DNA of 64,000 bases from UBA1181 sp963648205 (GCA_963648205.1 CAVJCT010000059.1:6242-70241), one strand, 5' to 3'. Counted from the stretch's first letter, positions 8,999 through 19,102 are shown. Numbers and translations are program-made. The notes: a model not told the origin generated them from the sequence alone.

Positions 8999-10807
8999 AT
9001 GTACACGAGTCATTTTGGAGAAATGGTTTTTGAGAAGGCAACGAAGTTTGCCGATCGAACCGCTTTAAAATATAGAGATAGCATCGACGGAATATGGAAG
9101 AATGTTTCGTGGAAGCAGTTGGCAAGTCAGGTGCGTGTCATCGCTAAGGCGTTGATTAGTTTGGGAGTGAAAGAGGATGACAAAATCGCCCTTTTCTCTC
9201 AGAACATGGTGGAGATCATTGCGGTTGATTTCGCCTGCCAAGCAGTGCGTGCGACTGCCGTTCCATTATATGCGACCAGTTCCTCTTCGCAGGTGGAATA
9301 CATTGTAAATGACGCAAATATACATTTGCTGTTTGCAGGCGAGCAGTTGCAGTATGACACGGCAGTAGATGTCCTTGGCAAGTCGAATAGTTTGGAGAAA
9401 ATCGTTGCTATTGATAAGAATATCCAACTCAAGGGAGTTGATGCTGCAATTTCGTTCGAGGACTTTTTGAAACATGGTGAGGGCGAAGCCTTTGACGCAG
9501 AGTTGGCAAACAGACGTTCTCATCTCTCCGAGAATGATATGACCACTTTGATCTATACCTCGGGAACGACAGGCGAGCCTAAAGGTGTGATTATCAGACA
9601 GGCGAACTATCAACAGGCGATGAAGATTCATGATATTCGTCTTACGAATCTCACCGATAAAGATGTCAGTCTTTCCTTCCTGCCTTTGACCCATATCTTC
9701 GAGCGTGCGTGGACTTATCTCTGTCTCTATAAGAATATCGTGGTGGCAGTCAACCAGAATCCTAAGCAGATTTTGACTGCATTGAAAGAAGTCCGTCCGA
9801 CGATGATGTGTGCCGTCCCACGTTTTTGGGAGAAAATCTATATGGGTGTCAATGACAAGATTGACTCTTTCTCGCCTTTTATGCGTAAGTTGATGCGACG
9901 TGCCATCAAGATTGGTGAAAGATACAATTTGGAGTATCGCCGTTATGGCAAAACCGCGCCTTTGTCGCTCTATCTCCGTTATAAATTCTACAATGCGACC
10001 CTCTTCAATCTGTTGAAGAAAGTGTTGGGATTGGAGAATGGAAATTTCTTCCCTACCGCAGGCGCAGCCTTGTCTGACGATGTAAATGTCTTCCTTCACA
10101 GTGTAGGATTCAATATCATCATCGGTTATGGATTGTCGGAGACTACGGCGACGGTGTCATGCTACAACCCTTATAATGAGAACTATGAGATTCACTCTGC
10201 GGGCGACATTATGCCAGAAGTAGAGGTGAAATTTGGAGAAAACAACGAGATACTTTTGAAAGGTAAGACCATTTCGGAAGGATATTATAACAAACCAGAA
10301 GCCACGGCTGCTGCCTTTGAGGATGGTTGGTTCAAAACGGGAGACGCAGGTTGTCTGACTAAAGACGGTCGCTTGGTGGTAACGGAGCGTATCAAGGAGT
10401 TGTTCAAAACATCCAATGGAAAATACGTTGCGCCACAGCAGGTTGAAGGCAAACTGATTATTGACAAATACATGGAACAAGTCTCCATCATTGCCGATCA
10501 GCGCAAGTTTGTTTCAGCATTGGTTGTACCCGCCTACGAAGTCCTCGAAGCCTACGCAGAATCGGCGAAGATTGAGTATAGTTCGATTGAGGAGTTGCTC
10601 AAGAATCCTAAGATCATCGCTTTCTATGAAGGACGAATCCAAATGGCACAGAGTGAGTTGTCTGCCTACGAGCAAGTGAAGAAATTTACCCTTTTGGCAA
10701 AACCATTCACGATGGAGAATGGCGAGTTGACCCCAACGCTGAAGATGAAGCGAAAAGTCATCGCTGAGCATTACGCAAAGGAGATTGAGGCAATGTACGC
10801 GGAGTAA
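8999..10807 (+). CDS. Long-chain acyl-CoA synthetase (AMP-forming)
   Basis: The 602-residue enzyme activates fatty acids through an acyl-adenylate to acyl-CoA. The AMP-binding P-loop YTSGTTGEPKG lies near residue 186. The GYGLSETTA motif and the WFKTGDAG adenylate-binding segment follow, and the hinge ends in ERIKELFKTSNGKYVAPQ. This pattern belongs to the FAA1/FadD-like long-chain group common in Bacteroidota. It starts five bases after rnc, so it belongs to the acpP-fabF-rnc run. Whether it serves uptake of external fatty acids or recycling of membrane acyl chains is not visible. Confidence 0.93.
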   Translation: MYTSHFGEMVFEKATKFADRTALKYRDSIDGIWKNVSWKQLASQVRVIAKALISLGVKEDDKIALFSQNMVEIIAVDFACQAVRATAVPLYATSSSSQVEYIVNDANIHLLFAGEQLQYDTAVDVLGKSNSLEKIVAIDKNIQLKGVDAAISFEDFLKHGEGEAFDAELANRRSHLSENDMTTLIYTSGTTGEPKGVIIRQANYQQAMKIHDIRLTNLTDKDVSLSFLPLTHIFERAWTYLCLYKNIVVAVNQNPKQILTALKEVRPTMMCAVPRFWEKIYMGVNDKIDSFSPFMRKLMRRAIKIGERYNLEYRRYGKTAPLSLYLRYKFYNATLFNLLKKVLGLENGNFFPTAGAALSDDVNVFLHSVGFNIIIGYGLSETTATVSCYNPYNENYEIHSAGDIMPEVEVKFGENNEILLKGKTISEGYYNKPEATAAAFEDGWFKTGDAGCLTKDGRLVVTERIKELFKTSNGKYVAPQQVEGKLIIDKYMEQVSIIADQRKFVSALVVPAYEVLEAYAESAKIEYSSIEELLKNPKIIAFYEGRIQMAQSELSAYEQVKKFTLLAKPFTMENGELTPTLKMKRKVIAEHYAKEIEAMYAE

Positions 10808-10852
10808 TAGAAAATTGATAAAAGATTTTTAAGTAAAATATTAATTGTAAAT

Positions 10853-11969
10853 ATGATAACGATAGACCAACTGAAGAATGTGTTGGAACGCGAGGATGCG
10901 TTGAGGAGGTATCTTTGACATAGATGCCAAGTTAGTACAGATAGAAGAAGAGGAGTTGAGAACGCAAGCGCCAGGCTTCTGGGATGACCAGAAAGTTGCG
11001 GAGGCGCAGATGAGAAAAGTTCGTGAGTTGAAGAAGTGGGTCGAGGGCTACAATGAAGTGAAAGCCGCAGCCGACGAGTTGCAACTCTCGTACGATTTCT
11101 ACAAAGAAGAGGCGGTATCAGAGGCAGAAGTGGATGCCGCCTATAGCCATGCTATCGACCTTGTTGAGAAGTTGGAGTTGAAGAATATGCTTCGCAAGGA
11201 AGAGGATAAGATGGGAGCGGTTTTGAAGATCGTAGCAGGCGCAGGAGGAACAGAGGCGCAAGATTGGGCAGACATGCTCATGCGTATGTACCTTCGTTGG
11301 TGTGAGTCGAAAGGATATAAAACGGAGATTGCCAATATCTTGGATGGAGATGAAGCCGGAATCAAGACGGTAACCATCAAGGTGGAAGGCGATTTTGCTT
11401 ACGGTTATCTAAAGAGCGAGAATGGAGTACACCGATTGGTACGTGTCTCTCCGTTCAATGCGCAGGGAAAACGAATGACCTCGTTCACCTCCGTTTTCGT
11501 GGTGCCGTTGGTGGACGATTCCATCGAGATTTTTGTCAATCCAGCAGGTTTGTCGTGGGATACCTTCCGTTCGAGTGGAGCCGGAGGACAGAATGTTAAC
11601 AAGGTGGAGTCGGGAGTGCGTTTGCATTACAAATTCCACAATGTGCTGACCGATCAAGACGATGAAATTGTGATTGAGAATACCGAGACCCGTGATCAAC
11701 CAAAAAATAAGGAGAATGCCCTTCGTCTGTTGAAATCCCAGTTGTATGAAATTGAGTTGGAGAAGCGCAGACAGGAGTCGGCAAGAATTGAGGCAGGCAA
11801 GAAGAAAATCGAGTGGGGTTCGCAGATACGCAGTTATGTGTTCGACGACCGCCGTGTGAAAGACCACCGCACCGACTATCAAACGTCCAATGTGCAAGCC
11901 GTTATGGATGGCGATATCGATGCCTTCATCAAAGCCTACTTGATGGAGTTTGGAGGAGCAGAAAGTTAA
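10853..11969 (+). CDS. prfB: Peptide chain release factor 2, with programmed +1 frameshift
   Basis: RF2 ends translation at UGA and UAA. It is encoded in two frames. Translation starts at ATG 10853 and runs 21 codons to an in-frame TGA at 10916-10918. A slip on CTT TGA C moves to the +1 frame, which continues from GAC at 10917 to 11969, giving 371 residues. The slip site is preceded by an AGGAGG stretch at 10904-10909, three bases before the CTT codon, exactly as in known prfB genes. The RF2-specific SPF tripeptide is at 199-201 and the catalytic GGQ at 244-246. A reader of single frames would miss the first 34 residues. A strong terminator follows. Confidence 0.97.
10904..10919 (+). promoter_or_regulatory. 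RF2 programmed frameshift signal
   Basis: AGGAGG (10904-10909), TAT, then CTT TGA C (10913-10919). When RF2 is scarce, the ribosome pauses at UGA and the Leu tRNA slips +1, so RF2 tunes its own synthesis. The motif is seen directly; the mechanism is established for prfB in other bacteria. Confidence 0.96.
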
Positions 11970-11990
11970 AAATCAGTTTGAAATAAGAGA

Positions 11991-12018
11991 AAGCCCGAGC
12001 AATTTGTTCGGGCTTTTT
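11991..12018 (+). terminator. Rho-independent terminator after prfB
   Basis: A 10-bp stem (AAGCCCGAGC paired with GTTCGGGCTT, one G-U) with a 5-base loop runs directly into a T-rich tail. Confidence 0.93.
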
Positions 12019-12030
12019 TCGTTTTTTGTT

Positions 12031-12038
12031 TACTTTTG
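12031..12038 (+). promoter_or_regulatory. -7 element (TACTTTTG) before the 201-residue lipoprotein gene
   Basis: This exact TAnnTTTG match lies 27 bases before the ATG at 12066 and just after the prfB terminator, which fits a new transcription unit. A TTG at 12004-12006 is slightly too far upstream to be an ideal -33 element. Confidence 0.6.
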
Positions 12039-12065
12039 TCGTCCTGAGAAGATTTTCTTAAATCT

Positions 12066-12671
12066 ATGAAAAGAATATTCTACATATTTCTATTAGCTGT
12101 TCTTGCTATTTCGTGCGAGCGTCCGATTATACCAGACGTTGAGATGAACTATGTGCCGTTGGAGGCATTGCAAGGAGGGTGGGGAAGAGAAGGCATTGAC
12201 TTTCGACTTTCGTATAGTCCTGCGTTAGGAGTTATCTATCAAGGACTTCCTGCTAAATTGGAAAAAATGTTGAAGGAGCGTTCGGATGGAGTCTCGTTAT
12301 TCTTCCTGAATGACACGCTTTATTGTGTACAGTCGCATGACGATGGAACAGAGAATGTGCGTTCTTATAGTTATGTGAAGATGAGAAGTTACCCTGCGGC
12401 CCTACTTCCAGAAAACAAGGAAGTGTTGTGCGACATATACACCGATTCATTTTTTGTGAAGTTGGATTATTCGGATGATGACACAACAGCAGTTTTTTAT
12501 TTAAAACGCAGTGAGGTGATGAAGGTGATAGAAGAAGACGGTTATGTTTCGTCGGCTGCGATTAGTCTGATAGACAAAATAGTAGAAGATGCCTACTTTG
12601 AGTTGAGGATGAAGCGGAACAAATTGCAGATTTACGACGATTTGGAAGCGATGTACGGCAAGAAGGAGTAA
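12066..12671 (+). CDS. Lipoprotein of unknown function
   Basis: The 201-residue product has a lipoprotein signal peptide (MKRIFYIFLLAVLAISC) with the acylated cysteine at position 17, so it should be anchored in a membrane facing the periplasm or surface. The rest is soluble, of mixed charge, with no motif I recognise. The C-terminal third is probably helical (runs such as DKIVEDAYFELRMKRNK). It stands alone between two terminators, which says nothing about its role. I do not assign a function. Confidence 0.75.
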   Translation: MKRIFYIFLLAVLAISCERPIIPDVEMNYVPLEALQGGWGREGIDFRLSYSPALGVIYQGLPAKLEKMLKERSDGVSLFFLNDTLYCVQSHDDGTENVRSYSYVKMRSYPAALLPENKEVLCDIYTDSFFVKLDYSDDDTTAVFYLKRSEVMKVIEEDGYVSSAAISLIDKIVEDAYFELRMKRNKLQIYDDLEAMYGKKE

Positions 12672-12690
12672 AAAAGAAATGGAAATAAGG

Positions 12691-12724
12691 AAGCGAGGAT
12701 CATAAATGATTCTCGCTTTTTTTT
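12691..12724 (+). terminator. Rho-independent terminator
   Basis: AAGCGAGGATCAT pairs with ATGATTCTCGCTT around a two-base AA centre, and eight Ts follow (12717-12724). It ends the lipoprotein transcript. Confidence 0.88.
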
Positions 12725-12930
12725 GAATGAATTGTTAAAAAATTAAAACAAACGACGAAGACAAAAAGATTAGAACGTCAAAAAAGTACAATTTATTTTG
12801 TTTGTTAAAAATATAATTAGAACTTTGGGAATGAGAATTGAAAATATTTAAAGACTAACTGATAGTACGAAGCCGGATTTAAGAGAAAATAGTAGAGCTT
12901 CGATTTAATTTATTAAAATTTAGAGAGCGT
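12725..12930 (+). other. AT-rich leader region of the 2049-residue protein gene
   Basis: This 206-base stretch between the terminator and the giant gene is rich in A/T and holds no ORF. I see no clean TAnnTTTG motif or stable hairpin, so the promoter of the giant gene is not located. Confidence 0.5.
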
Positions 12931-15900
12931 ATGAGAAAAGGATTCCGTAAAATCTTGTTGAGTATATTCCTGGGAGGAGTATTGATTCAGGGTGTAAATG
13001 CAGAGGTTTCTATAGATGATGTGAGTGCTAGAGTAACGGCGCTTTCGGGGAGTGTGAGTGCGGTGGCGTCGGTTGACGAGACAACCTATCCTGATACGAT
13101 TGTGTGTGGAAAGCAATTAGTTGGGGATAAGGGAACCGTTAATGTGAATCAGCCAACAAAGACATCATCAAAAACGGGAAAAATTGTCATTGGTGGAATC
13201 ACCTACAAATACCAACTTTATTATGATCAGGGAAATTACACAAATTGTCTTTCGAAAATAGCAGATGCGGATGTTAGTCCGACAGACGGTATATTGACAG
13301 TTGTCGCTTGTAAAGGCTATACTTATACTTGGTATAAAAAATCTTCTGCAGAAGATGAATTTTCGGTAATAGAAGGAGAAACAACCAAGAGTTATACAGC
13401 AAGTGGATATGGCAATCAAGATAAATATAGAGTCATAAGAACCTCTCCAAACGGATATTGTAGTGATACGATAGAGTGGAATGTTGTATATGCCCCTGAG
13501 GTGGAGTTTACTCCGGATGGAACATTAGATTCCAAAGGAAATCCTAAATATAAGATGGATTCTCTGAGTTTTAAGGCAAGTGAAAATTGCAAGGCTAAGT
13601 TTAGAGCGTTCGATCATATACCTATGTTTGCGCCAACTGATGGAGATTATGTTTATAGTGATACAGTAGCTTCATACTGGAAGAATGGAGATATTGATAG
13701 CGAAGGAATCTCCCTGTCTGCAAATGATTCTATAGAAGTTGAGGATGGCGACCGAATCCTTATGTCGGTTGGATATCGCTATTATAACGCATGTGAGGGT
13801 GAAGAAGGTATGGTGGCTGCTAAGATTGCCAATTTGTGGCGAACCGTTACCGTTACAGACACTACCCGCCCGAAAGTCATTGCACCATTGTCTGACGGAA
13901 ATATTTATCAGTCGGTAGTAGACTCTGCCAGTGGAGTAGTTCCATTTACGGTTACAGAGGCAGAGATTCGAAATAGCGTGTCGGACAATTGTACGCCAAC
14001 TGAGAATCTCAAGTTAGCATATAGTTTGGATAATGGTGGTTCATATAGCGATTTTTCAGGCTTTAGTTCAAATTTGAATGTTTACACTCAACCAACCTTG
14101 ACGGTCTCTTATAAGATTACGGATGCATCTGGAAATGAGCAAGTTGCAGACGTAACCTACGAGGTGGAGCGAAACACCTTGTATGAGGGAGTTCAATACG
14201 CAGTGGTGAGAGACACAACGGTAGAGTCGACGAAAGTGCCTTTCACTTGGCATGGCGTAACGTTTGAAGGTGAAGGCGAATCTCACGAGGTGGGTGCGGC
14301 TCATTTGACATTGCACGTCGCTAAACCGAAGGAGATTGACACAACAATGGTGATTTGCGCTGCTTCGTACACGATTGATGGTCGAACCTATCAAAAAGGA
14401 AAAGCTCAGTTCAAATACACATCGAAGAATAGTGATGGCGATGATATAACCTACAATGTAGACCTCTACGTTGTTGGAGAAATTGCAGGATTCACGAAAG
14501 ACACTGTGAAATCTGAGGTTTGTGCAAACTCAGAGGTTGTTTACGTCGGATTTGACGATGTGGCTGAAAAAACGACCATTAAATGGTTTGATGATGAAGT
14601 GGAAAACAGCGGTGCTTCTGGCATTAAGATGCGAGACATTCATCCAGACGGATTGAAAGATAAGGTTTACAAAGGAATCTTTACGACGGCAGAGGGCTAC
14701 TGCCCGGACACCGCAATCTTTGCGTTGAACGTCGGACATGATTTCGTGATTGACCAAACATCGACCATTGTTGTCAAAGCCGACGAAAATTGCACTTCCA
14801 ACGTGTTGGTGAAAGATTACGCTCCAAAAGTGAAAGATCAGTGCGGTATCGCTGCTTTCGATACCATCGTTTATATGTCGGTTAATGGTGGTGATGCTAT
14901 ATTGGTTGAAAGCGATACACGTTACAATTTTGCGGACGGCGACCAAATCAAGTGGACGGTTGGTACGGAGAAAGTAACTGTAAGTACCACGCAGACGGTA
15001 ATTGTATCGGATGCTACAGCCCCAGTTATTGCTGCCGAAGGTATCTCGTTCGGAAACACAACGAAGGCGGTGAGCGATTCTGTAACTGGTGTGGTTCAGT
15101 TTAATGTGCCATTGACGGAGCTAACTGACTATATTTCAGATAATTGCACATCAACCTCAGATTTGACGATTGAGTATAGTTTGGATGGCAGTTCGTTCAA
15201 CACATTCAACGGAGAGGATTTCACTTTGAATGTCTATACTCAGCCAACTATGAACGTTACCTATAAAGTAACAGACAAAGCAGGCAATCCAACCACATCA
15301 TCAGTAACCTACGAGGTAGAACGCAATACATTGCACGATGGAGTTCTGTACGCTGTGGTAAGAGACACGACGGTGAAAGCTTCAAAAGTACCATTTGTAT
15401 GGCACGGCGCAACATTCAATAACGATGGCGAAAGTCGGGTTGTTGGCGCAGCCCATTTGACACTCCACGTTGTTGCCCCTGCGATAGTAGATACCTCGAT
15501 GGTTATCTGCGATGCAACCTACAAGGTAAACGGACAGAGTTACGAGAAGGGTAGACATTCGTTTTCATACACGGTTGAGCATGAAAACGGTGTTGATACG
15601 ACCTTTAACGTTTCGCTCTTCGTTGTGGGTGTGATTGAGGATTTCAGTAAAGATACCGTTGTTTCTACCTCTTGCGGCCCATCACTCGAGTATATCGGAT
15701 ATGAGAATATCGCTGAGAAGACAACCGTGAAATGGTATGATAACGGTGTTGAGAATTTGAATGTACAAAACAATAAGAGAAGAGACATTCATACGGACGG
15801 TATAGCGGACAATTTCTACAAGGTTATCTATTCGACTGCCGAGGGTTATTGTGCCGACACTGCCTATTATCTCTTGGAGGCAGAGCACGACTTTGAGTTG

Positions 15901-18900
15901 GACAAGACGAAGCCGATGAAGTTCTACGCTAATGAGGATTGCAAGGCGCACGTCCTTCTCAAAAAATACGCTCCAACGGTTAATGATTTGTGTGTAACCG
16001 CTGAATTTGACACGGTGGCTTACATCTCAATCAATGATGGTGAGCAATTTCAGGTGACGGATGAGACTTACTACGACTTTGTCGATGGAGATCAAGTCTT
16101 CTGGGCTGTCGGAATGGAGAGTGCGAAAGCAGGATATAGACAAACCGTCAGTGTCAAGGATACAATCTCACCAAAGATTTCTGTTGAGAATATTTCTTTA
16201 GGGAAACGAGAAATCACTGCGACGGACACTCTCACAGGTGCGGTTGAGTTTAATGTGGCATTGGATGAGGTTACAGAAAATATTTCGGACAACTGTAGTT
16301 CAGTGGCAGACTTGACTGTCGAATATGGTTTGGATGGAAAGACATTCACCCCATTCGCAGGAGATGATTTCGCTTTGAATGCTTACACGAAGAGTGATTT
16401 GACCGTTTACTTCCGAGTAACGGATCAGAGTGGAAATAAGAAAGTCGCATCTGTAACCTACACCGTGGCTCGTGAAGCCGATGGCTATGCGTTCACTCGC
16501 GATACCTTCGTGTGCAACGGAGATTTGCCACTCAGTTGGTACGGCTATAACTTCACAACTTCAGGCGAGAGTGCAGAGGTCGGAGCAGTTCGTTTGACGG
16601 TGCATGAGCGTGAGTTGTATGAGAGAACCCAAACGGAGGTTGCGTGCGATCAGTTTGAGTGGATTAACGGAGAAACCTACACGGAGAGTACGAAGGCAGT
16701 GTTCGTAAAAGAAAATGGATTCGGACGCTGCGATTCAACTATTCGATTGGATTTGACAATTCTGAAGAAAACCTACGGCGAGGAGGTAATCAGTGTTTGC
16801 GAAAACGCTCTTCCTGCTGAGTGGGGCGAATATAAGTTGACGAAAGACACAACGGTCGTTTTGCAGAATGTCGCAGGTTGTGATTCAATCTTGACTTTGA
16901 AGTTGAATATCTTGAAGACCACCTACGGAGAGGATGTTCAGAGTGTATGCGAGAAGGATCTTCCACTCGCATGGAATGGTTTCAATGTAACCGCTGACAC
17001 GACAGTTGTTTTGCAGAACGTTGCAGGTTGTGATTCAATCTTGACTTTGAAGTTGAATGTCTTGAAGACGACCTACGGAGAAGATGTTCAGAATGTATGC
17101 GAGAAAGATCTTCCGCTCGCATGGAATGGCTTCAATGTAACCGCTGACACAACGGTCGTTTTGCAGAACGTGGCAGGTTGCGATTCAATTTTGACTTTGA
17201 AATTGAATGTTCTGAAATCAACTTACGGAACAGACGTTCAAACGGTTTGTGAGAGCAGTTTGCCATACGAGTGGCACGGATTCATGATGGAGACCGATAC
17301 CACGATCGTTTTGAAGAATGTCGCAGGTTGTGATTCTTTCTTGACCTTGAGATTGAACGTCATTATGACCACTGTTACCAATGATGAGCGAACCATCTGT
17401 GATAATGAGTTGCCACTCGCTTGGAATGGCTACGAGGTATCGAAAGACACTTCGATAGTAATGTCAAGTGTGGATGGTTGCGATTCTATTGTCAATCTCA
17501 AATTGAACGTCAATCCAACCTTCAGCACTGAGTTCGCTGCGACAGGTGAGGGCGTTTATATCTGGAATAACAAAGTATATTCAAGAACAGGTGCTTATCG
17601 CGATACCTTCACAAGTGTAAATGGTTGTGATTCAGTCGTAACGATGAATCTCCAAATCACTTACAAGACAGTGCCAATCACCGAGCGTGTCATCTCATGT
17701 GGTTCATTCTTGTGGAATGACACCTTGTTGGAAGAGTCTGGTTTGTACTTCGACACCATCCCAACTTTGAAAGGTGATAGCGTGATTTCGATTATGCTGA
17801 CGGTCAACAAGCCAACCTACGCAAAAGACACGATCGTTAGAAACCATTGCCAAGATGAGTTGCCAGTCTTCTGGAATAGCAACCCATTGGAGCCAGGAAT
17901 GAACACCTTCCACTTGGAGAACCATTTAGGCTGTGATTCAATCGTTTACGTTCGCTTGACGGTTTGGCCACTCTACAACGACACGTTCACCATCCATGCT
18001 TGTGATGCATACGTGATGAATGGCAGAACCCTTACGACATCAGGTGTCTACACAGACACGTTGACAAGTCTGACGGGTTGCGACTCTATCGTAACGGTGA
18101 ATTTGACAGTTGACCGCTCATTCGAGATGGACGCAACCGACACACTTTATGTCGGAGACACTTACACCGATTATGGTTTGAACCTCACCTTCAGCAAGGA
18201 TGAAATCTTGGAGAAGGATATTTACTTGGAGACTGCGACAGGTTGCGATAGTTTGATCCACCTCACATTGGTTGTGAAATTAAAGAAATTTGAGATTGAG
18301 TTGGCAAACGTGTCAGGCGGTTTTGAGTTGATGAGTGGCAACCAAATCTTCTGCGAGGAGCATAATGTTGAAGTAAACTACCATATCACATCTGGCGAGC
18401 CAGATTCCTTCAAAGTAATGTTTGATATGGACGCAGTTTCGCAAGGCTTCCGTGAGATTGAAGGAACAGTCTCAGATACTGTCGGAACAATCACCTTCGA
18501 TGTTCCAGAGGATGTCTTCCCTGGCAAATACAAAGCCTACATTCAATTCTACGATAAGGGCTATGCAAGTGAGCAAGTTGAAGCCAATTTCTATGTCGGA
18601 TATGGCTCGGATATGTTTGTAGTCAACTCGAAGAATGAGATTTCTTTGAAAGATAACATTTACGGATTCTCCGAGTTCCAATGGTATAAGAATGGCAGTG
18701 CGATAGAAGGTGCAACCAGCAGTACCTATTTAGAACCACAATCTTTGGATGGTGTCTATGTCTTGAGCGTGAAGACTATGGATGGCGACGAAACGGTTAT
18801 CTGTGGAAAGCAAGCACAAGGAGCTGCTAACTTCAACGTTTGGATTGCCAACAATACTTCCTCAGCCTCTCGCGCAGGTGTTACCACACTCTATGTTGAA

Positions 18901-19080
18901 GGTTTGACCTCTGAAGAGCTGCAAAGAACACACTTCTACGTCTACACAACCGCAGGTGTGAAGATGATGGAGTTGAACGGTATCACCAAACGAAACGAAT
19001 TGAATCTGAAGACAGGTGTTTATGTAGGTGTCATTAAGTTGGACGACACACTCAAATACATCAAGTTTATCGCTGAGTAA
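12931..19080 (+). CDS. 2049-residue secreted repeat protein, T9SS type A-like C-terminus
   Basis: A signal peptide (about residues 1-25, ending VNA) opens the protein. Three tandem modules of about 384 residues follow from residue 311. Each begins with a HYR-like domain (VTVTDTTRPKV, SDNCT, DASGN), continues with a TYEVERNTL-type segment and a WHGVTF/GAAHLTLHV strand, and ends in a cysteine-bearing Ig-like part; the third is cut short near residue 1230. Five 50-residue repeats come next (residues 1279-1528), then more distant copies sharing GCDSI and LTV strands to about residue 1780. The last ~75 residues (GVYVGVIKL, ending KFIAE) look like a T9SS type A sorting domain. The likely role is adhesion or a surface layer; no enzyme motif is visible. 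It is monocistronic, with a terminator 23 bases after the stop. Confidence 0.85.
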   Translation: MRKGFRKILLSIFLGGVLIQGVNAEVSIDDVSARVTALSGSVSAVASVDETTYPDTIVCGKQLVGDKGTVNVNQPTKTSSKTGKIVIGGITYKYQLYYDQGNYTNCLSKIADADVSPTDGILTVVACKGYTYTWYKKSSAEDEFSVIEGETTKSYTASGYGNQDKYRVIRTSPNGYCSDTIEWNVVYAPEVEFTPDGTLDSKGNPKYKMDSLSFKASENCKAKFRAFDHIPMFAPTDGDYVYSDTVASYWKNGDIDSEGISLSANDSIEVEDGDRILMSVGYRYYNACEGEEGMVAAKIANLWRTVTVTDTTRPKVIAPLSDGNIYQSVVDSASGVVPFTVTEAEIRNSVSDNCTPTENLKLAYSLDNGGSYSDFSGFSSNLNVYTQPTLTVSYKITDASGNEQVADVTYEVERNTLYEGVQYAVVRDTTVESTKVPFTWHGVTFEGEGESHEVGAAHLTLHVAKPKEIDTTMVICAASYTIDGRTYQKGKAQFKYTSKNSDGDDITYNVDLYVVGEIAGFTKDTVKSEVCANSEVVYVGFDDVAEKTTIKWFDDEVENSGASGIKMRDIHPDGLKDKVYKGIFTTAEGYCPDTAIFALNVGHDFVIDQTSTIVVKADENCTSNVLVKDYAPKVKDQCGIAAFDTIVYMSVNGGDAILVESDTRYNFADGDQIKWTVGTEKVTVSTTQTVIVSDATAPVIAAEGISFGNTTKAVSDSVTGVVQFNVPLTELTDYISDNCTSTSDLTIEYSLDGSSFNTFNGEDFTLNVYTQPTMNVTYKVTDKAGNPTTSSVTYEVERNTLHDGVLYAVVRDTTVKASKVPFVWHGATFNNDGESRVVGAAHLTLHVVAPAIVDTSMVICDATYKVNGQSYEKGRHSFSYTVEHENGVDTTFNVSLFVVGVIEDFSKDTVVSTSCGPSLEYIGYENIAEKTTVKWYDNGVENLNVQNNKRRDIHTDGIADNFYKVIYSTAEGYCADTAYYLLEAEHDFELDKTKPMKFYANEDCKAHVLLKKYAPTVNDLCVTAEFDTVAYISINDGEQFQVTDETYYDFVDGDQVFWAVGMESAKAGYRQTVSVKDTISPKISVENISLGKREITATDTLTGAVEFNVALDEVTENISDNCSSVADLTVEYGLDGKTFTPFAGDDFALNAYTKSDLTVYFRVTDQSGNKKVASVTYTVAREADGYAFTRDTFVCNGDLPLSWYGYNFTTSGESAEVGAVRLTVHERELYERTQTEVACDQFEWINGETYTESTKAVFVKENGFGRCDSTIRLDLTILKKTYGEEVISVCENALPAEWGEYKLTKDTTVVLQNVAGCDSILTLKLNILKTTYGEDVQSVCEKDLPLAWNGFNVTADTTVVLQNVAGCDSILTLKLNVLKTTYGEDVQNVCEKDLPLAWNGFNVTADTTVVLQNVAGCDSILTLKLNVLKSTYGTDVQTVCESSLPYEWHGFMMETDTTIVLKNVAGCDSFLTLRLNVIMTTVTNDERTICDNELPLAWNGYEVSKDTSIVMSSVDGCDSIVNLKLNVNPTFSTEFAATGEGVYIWNNKVYSRTGAYRDTFTSVNGCDSVVTMNLQITYKTVPITERVISCGSFLWNDTLLEESGLYFDTIPTLKGDSVISIMLTVNKPTYAKDTIVRNHCQDELPVFWNSNPLEPGMNTFHLENHLGCDSIVYVRLTVWPLYNDTFTIHACDAYVMNGRTLTTSGVYTDTLTSLTGCDSIVTVNLTVDRSFEMDATDTLYVGDTYTDYGLNLTFSKDEILEKDIYLETATGCDSLIHLTLVVKLKKFEIELANVSGGFELMSGNQIFCEEHNVEVNYHITSGEPDSFKVMFDMDAVSQGFREIEGTVSDTVGTITFDVPEDVFPGKYKAYIQFYDKGYASEQVEANFYVGYGSDMFVVNSKNEISLKDNIYGFSEFQWYKNGSAIEGATSSTYLEPQSLDGVYVLSVKTMDGDETVICGKQAQGAANFNVWIANNTSSASRAGVTTLYVEGLTSEELQRTHFYVYTTAGVKMMELNGITKRNELNLKTGVYVGVIKLDDTLKYIKFIAE
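13861..16620 (+). repeat. Three tandem ~1150-bp coding modules
   Basis: Equivalent codons recur at 13870, 15022 and 16171 (the Pro of TRPK, TAPV and TISPK), giving steps of 1152 and 1149 bp. The segments around VERNTLYEGV and VERNTLHDGV (from 14161 and 15313) are nearly identical in protein but differ at many third bases. The third copy stops after its first ~150 residues. Duplication is therefore old for the DNA but conserved for the protein. Confidence 0.88.
16765..17514 (+). repeat. Five tandem 150-bp coding repeats
   Basis: Units start at 16765, 16915, 17065, 17215 and 17365, each exactly 50 codons with the core VCEKDLPLAWNGF and VAGCDSILTLKLN. Units 2 and 3 are almost identical at the DNA level, so copy number may vary between strains by slippage or recombination. 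Confidence 0.93.
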
Positions 19081-19102
19081 TAGAAAACTATTCATAACGG
19101 AA

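Noticed and set aside
9266..10099. A 277-codon minus-strand frame opposite the acyl-CoA synthetase gene
   Set aside because: The sense strand carries a full AMP-binding enzyme; the antisense product has no domain or promoter.
10956..11969. prfB as an N-terminally truncated gene or pseudogene
   Set aside because: The missing residues are encoded from ATG 10853 and joined by a standard programmed +1 frameshift.
16765..17514. Regular tandem repeats suggesting a CRISPR-like array
   Set aside because: The period is exactly 50 codons in one open frame and there are no spacers; these are protein repeats.
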